64,000 nucleotides of DNA from Citrus sinensis (Eukaryota > Streptophyta > Magnoliopsida > Sapindales > Rutaceae). The translations under genes were made by a program, and so were the position numbers. Positions 35,160 to 45,992 of the stretch are shown in pieces. Location: assembly GCF_022201045.2 (NCBI RefSeq), contig NC_068560.1, positions 29,343,501 to 29,407,500 on the forward strand, read 5' to 3'. How positions within the stretch are numbered: position 1 is the first letter of the stretch; every line of letters begins with the position of its first letter. The notes below the pieces were generated by a model. It searched no databases. It was not told the origin of the DNA and saw nothing but the letters and a program-made list of their open reading frames with translations.

Positions 35160-38100
35160 CAAGAGCTATATTACAATTTTAAAGCACCATTTTTGACCAT
35201 GTGTTCTTGAAAATGATGAGTTGAAAAATAGTTACCAATTGCAGACTTATTGGACTCTTGATAGCTCCAATTTTATAGGATTATTAGCATGTTAATGAGC
35301 TTGCATTATATATAGAACTTTGGTTTTATTAATTAAATAGTATTTAAATCTTGAGATTGGTATATCAACTAATTAGTTAATCATCATCTACGTTCTTGAT
35401 AAAACGAATAAAAAATTAAGAAATACATAGATGCCTTTTGTTGGCCAAACATGATCACTTGGATTAATATTTTAAATCAAATAGAATGTCTACCTCTACC
35501 ATATGATTTGTTCCAAAGGGTTTTTCTTTTTTTAATTTAATGTTTTGCGTATTTTTCAATGTATATTTTATAGTAACAAATTTTGTGCCAAAAAAATGTG
35601 TACCATACACATGGCAAATTATAAGCCAGGTGCTTCTTTTATTAATTCTAGCACCGTCAAAATTCAAATTGATTAAAATAATGAATGTGATAACAATTAT
35701 TTGTTAATGGAATATGAGTGATAATTTAGATAGGGTCAATGGGAGGAGTCAATTAGGGTAGCCAATCATAAGAAGCCACCAAGTGAATAAATTAAGAAGA
35801 AACAAGTAGAAAATGTTCCTTGAGTTTGCATCATATAATACCTAAAATTCTCTCACATGACTAAGCTTGTTGACCATGTTTATGCCAAATTTATAAATTC
35901 AAGTATAATTTTCTCTGGCTAATTTCATGACAAGAAATTTTTTTTTTTTTTTTTTTGAGGAATTGCCTTTAGAAAATAAGTTAACAATATTTTTCCTAAT
36001 TTTTTACGATAAAAAGCTGATGATTTAAAGCATTCTATATGAAAGTAGTTTAAGAATTACCACATTTTATTGATATACATTATGTGAGAAATGGGTTTTG
36101 GAGTTTACCCAATAATTGAAAAATATCTCTACAGAACTTACGCTATTTATATAACAAAATCTTGTCAAAATTGGAGGTTTTGAGGATAACACATGGATCT
36201 CTTTATTCATGACCAAAAGGAATCAAAGACAAATTGATGCCTCTTGGACCAAAAGGCAAATGCAAATATCAATTCAAGGAAAGCTGGGTGTCAATAACAA
36301 ATCGTTGAATCCAGAAACAAAATTTTGCACGTGAGTAATATTATTCTTACCACACATGCAAAGATTGAAAAGATTAAAAAAAAAGAAGAAGAAATATTGT
36401 GGGGTTTTCACTTCTAACGAAGCCTTTGTCTTTTATTAGGAAGTTCTATCCACTCTTAATAAAGCAATATCTTCTAAATTTCCATAAATATGTAGTATCG
36501 TGTTCTTTCTATATCTACGCAATTGGGTGAAAAAATGGTAGAGAAGATTGAAGAAAGAAGTTCCGTGCAAAAGTAATGAACCAAGAGGCACTTTTGTACT
36601 TGGTGCTCTCTCAAACGAAATCATTTATGAATTATGAGTACGTATATTAGGCCGCTTCTAGTATATATTCTTTATTTATTAAATTAATATCACACTCTAG
36701 TGTGATTGACCTAGAGGTACTTATAACAAGAATATAAATAATAGTTTAAATAATGTACAAATGGAGAACTCAAAATTTTGATTTGTCTAAAACAATTTTA
36801 CTTATTTTTGGCATCAAACTATAAGCTTATCGATATTATAATTACAGCCACTGAATATTACAACGATCGACAATTGGAACATTGTAATAAAATTATTTCT
36901 TGTTATTTAGTGTCTGCAAATACACCCATGACATAGTAGAGGTAAAAAAAAAAAGCCTATATATAATAAAGTTAGAAAGAAAGGAAATGGAAAATTAGGA
37001 AGTGATAAAACCCAAACCAAAATTGACAAAGATCTTATGAATGTTACTCCCACGGTACATTTTAAGAAAAGTGGTGGCGGTGATGGTGGAGGGGTTAAAA
37101 TCGGGTGGGTCCGATGCCCACCAAAAGAATACGACGGGCAATGACCAATCACTATTGATTTCACTTGGACCGAGTCAGATGATCTCACAGACTCCTTCTT
37201 TTGGGTTGATGAGGTGGGACCTCCTGGTGGCTGTCGGTAACAATTATTTCCCTTTACGAGATTGTTTTCAGAGTTGGCGACGCCTGTACCTTTCCCTGTA
37301 AACACCTTACACGTGGCCGGCCTACAAATAATCACACGCGTAATTACATTTCTCTTCCAAATTCTATAATTAAAACTCTAATGGAGGATGCACTCGAAAG
37401 AATCCAATGTGTACGTGTGTAGACATAATTAATAACAAAAACCACCCAATCCAACGGATATAATGAATGATACGAGGAGCCGAGGACGTGGCGACCCTGA
37501 AAAAATGCAAACAGTAACAGCAACGCATGTGATGCACAGAATTGCAACAGCCCACCTTCAGACCCCATGATGGAGTCGGTGGGAAAAACAAATGGAGCGA
37601 CCGATCGATTACATGGGGGCCACGGGATGATCAGGAGGGGACCAGCGGCCCAGGAACCATTAATGCATCCTAGAATTTAACGAATAAGGAGCTAACCACG
37701 TAACACCGAACAATCACATGCGGGGCGGCGCACTGGATGAGGACACGCAAGCTTCCACACAAATGCATAAGCATGAGAAGCAACAGTAATAGCCAGTAGC
37801 CCACGCCCCCTTACTTTTCTCCTTTTCATTGGGTAGGTGTTGACTTGTTGACTTTCAAGTCTTTTTAGCTTTCGAGTCTTTTTAGTCGTGTCTAATTAAT
37901 TAATTAAATTAAATTAACCTTTCAAAAATTAAAATAAAATAATGAGAAATCGAGGGTTTGGTCATTTTAATTGGCTAATTTGGAACAAAGGGTGGTGGTG
38001 ACCCATGGAAGATCTCTTGGGTCACATTAGCACGAAGATTAGATTTCTCATGCGGCCGAGACGATCATTCTAGAGTTTTTAAATATTATTTTAAGTTTTT

Positions 38101-39329
38101 AACATACTAATCATTGTTCAATTTACATAACTTTTTTTTTTAAAATTTTTTTTCCCCTAATGAAGATTTTGTGTGATGGCTTTTGGATGAAGAGTCGTGT
38201 TTATAATATTTTGATGATGGGATTGGGAGAGGTACTTTTTATGGGTGTCTTTGACTAAGAAAGCTTCATTGTCTTTGAATTGATGAGTTAAAAAAATGTC
38301 CAGTTGGGGGTGGGGTGGGGGTGGTCATATTCTAATGAATAGAAAAAGAAGACAAATGGCAATTGAGTGTTGAGTGTTGAGTGTTGAGTGAATGAGTGTA
38401 AAAAGTTGCAGAGCCAAATGAGTGGCAACAAGGAAAATGAAAGTGAAACTGACAGTCACGTGATGATGAAAGGATGGATAAAACTATTCATTGTCAATGG
38501 CATTGCATTTCAGGCTAATGCAAAGTTACATTGATTTTATACTGTAGATAAAGAGATTTTATTCTATAAGTTGTTGATCCCAGATGAGGAGAACTTTAGA
38601 TTTGACACCCAAGAATATCACCTATCGGTTCTTGAATGTATTATAAGATGTGCGTGCTAAAACTGGACAGCTGTGAATTTTCAGATAAAAATTACTAAAA
38701 TAATAAGAAATTAAAAAACCCATAATAATTAAGAAACATGTTACATGTGCATGTAAAGAGTCTACTGTTTCTTGTATTATCGTCTGCAAAAATCAATCCC
38801 CAGCACATTTGCCTGGGTGAGAGGAGAACACAGTCAAGAAGCATATCGATATGCCAGTCTAGCCTGTTGTTTTGTAATATGACTCATATTTTATTAAGAA
38901 AGGAAAATCAAACTTTGACGATTGAAACCCCGGTTGCATTCTGCTAACTTATTCTAATTGCGTAAAGAAGAGTTGGTAGAAAAATAACCAACTTTTAGTG
39001 GGAGCTTCTGTATAAAATTATCAACACTACTGGTGTTAACTGTGAATAAGATGCGATGTAATATTATTGGTGGTACAGCTAGACCTTTTTATTATACCTA
39101 ACAGCCCATTCCAAGGTCCAAAGCCATTATGTTAAGCACTTGATCGGATGGCTATCGATTCACTTCAGCCACTGACACCACACCACATGGGAAAGGCTGA
39201 GCTAAGTTGTTTTTCAATGTTTAACTTGCGATTCTATCATAAACAGACAGCTTTTCCAGCTACTAGTTCTACATAACATAGAACATGGCTATTGTTCGTT
39301 TATATGTAACAAACAACACAAAGAAAGCT
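34976..39329. other. Gene-poor intergenic region
   Basis: AT-rich sequence with a (TA)n run (35129-35157), a triple TGAGTGT repeat (38364-38390) and a G-rich tract (38306-38324). Around 37030-37340 and 37480-37760 base composition is richer in GC with ACGTGG (ABRE-like) words, suggestive of a promoter, but no coding exon is visible on either strand. Confidence 0.5.
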
Positions 39330-40640
39330 ACAGTTTTAAAGTCCAATTTGACAAATATTTTCTAGAAATAAAGCAAGTTCACTGCAGAGGTCCAACAGTT
39401 AAGTACTGAATATATGAAGAGTTTCATCAGCTCTCTGCTTGTCTTAACATTTATGTTCTGATAAATTCAATTTGATACCTTTAATTAATTGTGTCTGTTC
39501 AATATGCGAACTGCATTCTAAGTTGCTGGATTGTCTCATGCGATCAGCCTCAAACTGTCATATAATCTGCGAAGACTGGTGGTACAGGTTAAGGTCAAGG
39601 CCAGCAACATTCCCACCTACTCGTGCCCGCAAGATTGCCTGAAAGAGAACGGAACATGGGAACACTTTAGTTTAATAATTAATTCGGGAAGCCTTCAACC
39701 TTTTGGAATGATGATATCAACCTCTTACCTCAGGAAGCCTTCAATCTTCAGGATGGCATTTCGATCAGCAATTATAGCTGTATCTGTCTCTACAGCATGA
39801 TTTGTAACCTGGTGGCAAAGATTTTAAGCTTTAAATTGGTAGGCTATTATCATAATAAATAATAAAAACCCGGTGCAATCATCCGGCGTCTAATTTCAGC
39901 ACCAGCAAAACAATACTGGAATGGTTGGCCTGTCCCAATAATTAATCTCACTTAGCGGATCAACACCACATAATAGGAAAACAATACTCATAAGAAATGG
40001 CTCAAACATCATTTGTTGGCACCGAAAACAGAAGATAATTTCCTGGTCAAAAGGAAAAACCAGATTGGATAAATAATGTTTTCTGTTGACATCCACATGA
40101 CAAATATCTAGATAACTGTAAACAGCTTTTCAATATTTTTCTCTTTTACATGATGAAACCTACTAATTAGTAGTCTGCCCGCAAGAGTAAAATAATTCTT
40201 TAGACAGAAATCATCAAGGGATGACACACTCTCAAATCTAACTAGCTGTTCATTTAAATTGTTATTAATCAATGTGAGCTGCAAACCAATTGCTGAATGT
40301 AAGAGTTTTATCCTGGATCTAGTCCCTCGAGGGCATTTACTCCCAAGAGAACAATCAAACAAATTGCTGCGTCAGCACAATATGTCAGCTGCAAACACAT
40401 CTGCACAAGATAGGAAAATTATTATTTATAAATATTAAAGAAATCCTTATATGTAATGCCCACCTGCACATGATTTCCTCCTCTGCTAGATACTTATTAG
40501 ATGCCTTTGTTTTAATCTTTCTTTTAACCATTGAACTTAACAACCTTTGCTGCACATTTATTTGATGTGCTTTGTTATGCAACTTGTAACTGTTTGCTGC
40601 ATATCTTAGAGCAGAAAACTACAGTAAATCTTGTTATTTT
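39330..40640 (-). pseudogene. TEN1 duplicate, degenerate 3' part
   Basis: Collinear with 49265-50850 of the intact TEN1 gene. The exon 3 homologue (about 39530-39635) keeps words such as AGGTTAAGGTCAAGGCCA but is disrupted. The exon 2 homologue (about 39727-39810) has lost roughly 75 bp of its centre. Intron 1 homology continues to about 40640. No exon 1 copy was found. It is a non-functional partial duplicate on the other side of the large palindrome. Confidence 0.8.
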
Positions 40641-40810
40641 CACTGAAAATGAAGGCATTTTCATTATCTGACTATTCAGAGTATCTTAATTTATATAAAG
40701 AAATTGGCAAATAAAAGAAGTGTGATGCATTAAACAAAATATGCCAAGAGAATTAACTGACTATTGAGAGAGCCAACGAGCTAGTTTATGCTTTAATTTT
40801 TCTAAATATT

Positions 40811-41810
40811 AAAGCAGCTACTTGTGCTTGGCTTGTAGCAGCTCGGATCCTTTCTTCCGGTTTGGTTTATGATTATCACAGGAATGGCACATGAGGATTC
40901 TATCTGACCCACACAATGTTGAATTATTCATCATTAAAGCTGCCTCAATAATCCCACTTGCCTCATTCACCTCCTCTGCCATAGCAGTTGTATGTCCACT
41001 AGACATAGAAGATGTACCCTCGTTCACAAGATGTCTGTCAGACACAGAAGATGTTCCCGAAACAGAAGTTGCCTCATTCACTTTTCCAAAGAAGATAGAT
41101 GTACCCACCTCAGGACTGGACCCTCATTGCTGCATTAATTACAATTTGCAGCTGCTGAATGCATGCTTTCAGAATCATCACCAATGTGATGAGGCATTTC
41201 TCTCTCAATAGGCTCAATATCACATCTCCCTTCTGCAGACAATACTTTTGTACCCACCACTTGAAACCAAGATATGTATTACATTGATCCAGTTTATCCA
41301 TTCTAACCAGCAAGCATGCTTACCAAATTTCCTGTACTATGCTTGATTACATTCTTCTCTGCCTACAGGGCGTTTCTTTTTCAAAATTTTCTTCTTGAAT
41401 TGGCTTTTCTTTGCCTTCGGAACATTTACGGTCTCCTCAAATTTAGCCAGCTCTGTTCCTGTTTTTCTGGAAAGGATTACAGTCGACAGAGCTTTGCCAA
41501 CTAGTATACCGGATAACTCAGATGCTCTTGATTGGATAGCTAGAAGAGAAAGCAGTTCTTGCAGCTTTGATCTCTGCTTCTCTTTTTTTCATTTTTGATG
41601 CACCGCCACGTACTAAATGCCTCCAATATCTACAGTACATGCAAAATGCACTTTCTCTGATGCTCCATCTTTTCAGCCCTGAAACAAAAGGAATAGTATA
41701 ATTCATATTTTGAGAATATTCCTGTGGTAAATTTTTGCAGAAATCTGTTTCTTGCTGGACAAGGCACCCTTCAGAGGTGTTAGCTGTTAGTAAGAAAATT
41801 ATCGAAGACA
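40811..41810 (-). pseudogene. Relic of a double-stranded-RNA-binding protein gene
   Basis: On the minus strand near 41655-41530, VDIGGI, a stop, then GGASKMKKREAEIKAARTA is followed by a frameshift into LLAIQS. This is the final beta strand and second helix of a dsRNA-binding motif as in plant DRB proteins. A lysine-rich stretch follows (KAKKSQFKKKILKKKRP), then a Ser/Thr/Glu-rich part (about 41110-40820). Stops and frameshifts make it a pseudogene. The family assignment rests on the helix pattern only. Confidence 0.5.
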
Positions 41811-42485
41811 AGTAAAAAGGAGAACATTTTCTGCATTAGGAGATAGGAAAAAAAATGTATAAAAGTTGTTTGAAAAATTCTGCATACCAACTTTCTGTAA
41901 CATTTCAGATTGACCTTTTCAAAAAGCTAGTTGAACAAGAACAATGAACTAGCAATATTTTCACCTCATTTTACAAATAATAAAACTAAAGAATTCAAGA
42001 TTCAATTGAAGAACAATGTATTCAACTTGAATAACCATGAGTTGCAAAAATCAAAAGTACCATTTACAAACATCAATCTACCCTCACTGGTGGCAACAAA
42101 ACAACAAATGCTTACATTTTAACTCCAGTTGCAACAGTCCTGTCACCCTGTGTGCTTCATGTATCAGCGTGTCTACATGTATTACCAGATAACTGATAAA
42201 ACCAGGGCTGATCTATCACTATATATTCTATGTGCAACTAAAGAATGAATGGTACCCTTCATGTGTTAAAAGAAGCTCTTTACTTCATCAGACCATCAGT
42301 TTTCTGCCACATCCAACGACCCATCTTCAGAATGCTAGTTCTTTCATCCTTCAAAGCACATTCTGAATGGCACGACATTGATGACAGATACTGCACTGAC
42401 AACTCTTGCGAAAAGCATCATCCAAAAGTAAAGCAGCTCTTCATGCAGCATTCTCACGCAATTGAGTTGTAACATGTTTGGCTTT
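41811..42485. other. Left flank of the large palindrome
   Basis: Minus-strand fragments with a coding-like look (for example QLRENAA, stop, RAALLL near 42470-42425) may be further pieces of the same broken gene; they are too short to name. Confidence 0.3.
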
Positions 42486-43490
42486 ATGGGGTTCCGGCGT
42501 AGACCCTCCGATGCTTAAGTCAAAAATTGTGTATAAAGAGATAAAATTGAGAGTGAAGAATTGTGAATGAGTTCAAAATAAATGAATTTTCCGATAGAGA
42601 AACTAAAAATCTGGTCGGGAATGTTAAGGCTCTTAGATAGGTCACTTATAGAGTTTTTGGTTGATTTTTGCTAACCCCCTTCTCTGTTGCCCTCTTCAGC
42701 TTAAATAGCCATTGGTCGTGGGCGGTTACCACCTTAACTTTAGCCCACCTTCTTCAGCAATTGCGAGTGGTTAATAATTGGAGACTGTTTAACAAATCGT
42801 GGCGTACAACTTCCCTAAAAATTAGGCTACGTTATTTAAGCCAATAACTTTCCATGTCAAACTAATTCCCCGAGTCGGACAAATAAATTTTGAGGTCGGA
42901 TTTCTTCATTTCCAGGTGGGACTGGTGAATTTTCCTGTCGCTCATGTAGGTTCAAGGTTGTATTTTTAAACCCGGTTGTTCACATAAATCTCAGGTCGTA
43001 TTTGTAAACCAGATTGCCAACATAGGCTCCAAGTCATACTTATGAGGTCAGCTCGATACTGATGAGTTCTGAGTAGATTGGGGTTGACCATATTTTCAAA
43101 CGTTACTGGAAAAATTTAACACAAACACCAGTCCCCTAGTTTTCAATACCGAAAGTAATTGCTGGTGTTGTAAACTAATTATTTAAGATTAGAAAATTTT
43201 TTTCTCAAACCCAACACCAATCTCCTAGTTTTCAATACCGAGAAGGTACGATCGGTGTTGGAAACTTGAGTAGAAATAACTAGACAATCAATAACAATAA
43301 CGGGAAAAACTAATAATTATGCAAGCCTTTTATTATAAAGTGAATTATTAAATTAAGGAAGATAATAAAGAAAAAGTGAAAGAAGTAATAAAGTGGTGAG
43401 AATTGATTAAATTTGCAAATTAATTAAAAATAAAAGCAAGAAATGAGTGCGAATTTATAACTAGCAAAGATTTAATGAATGAAAGTAGAA

Positions 43491-44372
43491 TAAAGTTAAG
43501 GGAAATTTGTAACCTACTCCCAAATAAATTGACATTTTGCACTGCGTCCCCAACAAATTTGACTTGTTGCACTACGCACCTAAAAAAATTGACATTTTTG
43601 CACCATGCCCCCAATTCCGTTATTTTCTCAGTTAAGTTTAACGGTGGAGGGGTAAAATTGGAAGTTTATTCCTTAAATTAATTTTAATGGGAATTCTCTT
43701 TATTGTAATTAAAATAAAAATCTTTAAAAAATTAAAGGAAAAATAATAGTGGTGACAATGTACATGTAACAAGAAATTTTTTTATTACAATTAAAATAAA
43801 AATCTTTAAAAAATTAAAGGAAAATAATAGTGGTGATAAATGTACATGTAACAAGAATTTTTTTTATTAAAATTGAAATTAAAATCTTTAAAAAATTAAA
43901 GAAAAAATAATAGTGGTGACAATGTACGTGTAACAAGAAATTTTTTTTATTGCAATTGAAATAAAGATCTTTAAAAAAATTAAAGGAAAATAATAGTGGT
44001 GACAAATGTACATGTAACAAGAATTTTTTTTATTAAAATTGAAAAAAAATCTTTAAAAAATTAAAGAAAAAATAATAGTGGTGACAATGAACATGTAAGA
44101 AGAATTATTTTTTTTTATTGCAATTGAAACAAAAAACCTTAAAAAATTAAATGAGCTAAAAATTTTGTTTTTTTACATAGAGGGGCATTTTTGTCATTCA
44201 ATCAAAAGTTAAATGGAGCCGTTAAACTTAACTGAGAAAATAACGGAATTGGGGGCGTGGTGCAAAAATGTCAATTTTTTTGGGTGCGCAGTGCAACAAG
44301 TCAAATTTATTGGGAACGCGGTGCAAAATGTCAATTTATTTGGGGGTAGGTTACAAATTTCCCTAAAGTTAA
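43491..44372. mobile_element. Mutator-type MITE, 864 bp, 9-bp target duplication
   Basis: Element 43500-44363 has 145-bp terminal inverted repeats (43500-43644, 44219-44363) starting GGGAAATTTGTAACCTAC. Flanking direct repeats TAAAGTTAA (43491-43499, 44364-44372) are 9 bp, the Mutator signature. The right palindrome arm (about 46730-46755) shows the uninterrupted target with one copy of that word. No coding capacity. Confidence 0.92.
43680..44160. repeat. About 83-bp minisatellite inside the MITE
   Basis: About five AT-rich units, each containing AATAATAGTGGTGACAA and CATGTAACAAGAA, spaced about 83 bp apart. Confidence 0.85.
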
Positions 44373-45184
44373 AATAGCAAAATTAAAATGAAAAAGGAAT
44401 GGGTAATGGGCATCACCTGTGGCTGTGACAAATAAATAAAGTAAAATTAAAATGAAAAAGGAATGGGTAATGGGCATCACGTGTGGCCTAAAGAGAGTTT
44501 GAAATTTAAATAGCAAATACCGTGCTTGACTGCAGCCATCTGACAAACTGGCCACACTCCACACCATCATAGCCATCCGTTTTCTACAGCCAGGATCTTG
44601 TTTTGATTATTATTCTCTACGGGCACCCTGCGCATGACCTAGGTTTTTCCTCCTCTCCAACTTGTGCGGCTGATTTTGGGAGCTCGTCTTTATCAGCATG
44701 AATGGTCACACGAGTCTTGGTGAGTTCAGTTGTCCTTCTCCATCCGCTGCTTTCCCTTTTTTTTTTTGGTGAAAATCAAACTTCTTATTTTGTCAAAACC
44801 CGAAGTTCTTTTTTTTTTTTTTTGTTGGCGAATGCTGGGCTCATGGTAGTGTGTACTGTTGATGTAGTAAATACTGTGTTGCTTGCTTTTGTCGTTTCTG
44901 CATACTATAGAATCCATCTGGGTTGCAAACAACTTTGGTGAGTTGCCTCGTTTCAAGCATTATCTGGCTGTTGCATTCTTGTATTTATGAATAAGAATTT
45001 TATTGAGTGTTGGGATAGTTGTGCTGTGTACTGTGTTGCGTGTAAGCTCTGATGAGTAAAGCAAAGTGACATTGGTAGTAAAGGGTTGCTGTCATTTAGC
45101 TGGGTTAACAGTGGAGATATTGATGCATTATGTATTGGCATTTGAATGAGGAATTAGGTTTTTAAGTGTATATGTTAGGCAATA

Positions 45185-45499
45185 ATGGAGTTTAGGAGTG
45201 AAGATGGGTCACTTTGTAGCGATTCGCAAAATGCGAATAAGGAGTTGTTGGATGGGCTCAGTGATATTGCATCGGGTGTAGATAATAATGTTAAAGTCAG
45301 GGAAAATAATGTAGAATTAAATTGTAATATGGCCGAAACTAAGTCTAAGAAAATAAGATGCGGAAATGAGGTGAATGAGGAATTGAGTTGTGCACAATTT
45401 GAAGATGAGGGAGATGAGCATGAAGAATATGGCGTGAACAGACTAAACTTTGATACAACAGAGAAAGAGATTGAAGAGTTGAGGAAAGAATATAACTAA
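45185..45499 (+). pseudogene. Captured host-gene exon, left arm (104 codons, open)
   Basis: Open frame starting MEFRSEDGSLCSDSQNANKE, acidic, with FEDEGDEHEEYGVNRLNFD before the palindrome centre cuts it off. It is preceded by an AG acceptor-like site, an intron-like stretch, and a leader with a TTG/GTGAGT donor near 44720. I do not recognise the family with confidence; acidic N-termini of this kind occur in FAR1-related and other nuclear proteins. It is truncated, so a functional protein is unlikely. Confidence 0.55.
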
Positions 45500-45683
45500 A
45501 CTTTGATACAATAGAGAAAGAATATATGATTCACAAACCTAAGTGTGAATATATGATTCACAAACCTAAGTGTAATATCGTATATAACTAAACTTTGATA
45601 CAATAGAGAAAGAATATATGATTCACAAACCTAAGTGTGAATATATGATTCACAAACCTAAGTGTAATATCGTCTAGAATCAG
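45491..45683. repeat. Palindrome centre: 92-bp unit twice
   Basis: Two direct copies (from 45491 and 45583) of a unit that itself contains GAATATATGATTCACAAACC twice. This is the only part not mirrored between the arms. Confidence 0.85.
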
Positions 45684-45992
45684 ATATTCTTTCCTCAACT
45701 CTTCAATCTCTTTCTCTGTTGTATCAAAGTTTAGTCTGTTCACACCGTATTCTTCATGCTCATCTCCCTCATCTTCAAATTGTGCACAACTCGATTCCTC
45801 ATTCACCTCATTTCCGCATCTTATTTTCTTAGACTTAGTTTAAGCCATATTATAATTTAATTCTACATTATCTTCCCTGACTTTTCCATTATCATCTACA
45901 CCCGATGCAATATCACTGAGCCCATCCAACAACTCCTTATTCGCATTTTGCGAATCGCTACAAAGTGACCCATCTTCACTTCTAAACTCCAT
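45684..45992 (-). pseudogene. Captured host-gene exon, right arm (nonsense-interrupted)
   Basis: Inverted copy of 45185-45490. It starts at ATG 45992. The codon for Glu in the MAET segment is TAA here (GCTTAAACT instead of GCCGAAACT, about 45840), so this arm cannot encode the same fragment. Confidence 0.75.

Noticed and set aside
36907-37335. 142-codon minus-strand ORF with Pro-rich stretch
   Set aside because: Composition follows CCACC repeats; no start context, domain or splice support. More likely promoter-like GC-richer DNA.
43814-44020. Repetitive His/Phe-rich ORF
   Set aside because: Translation of the 83-bp minisatellite inside the MITE.
43680-44160. CRISPR-like regular repeats
   Set aside because: Units are directly abutting AT-rich minisatellite copies without unique spacers, and the genome is a plant's.
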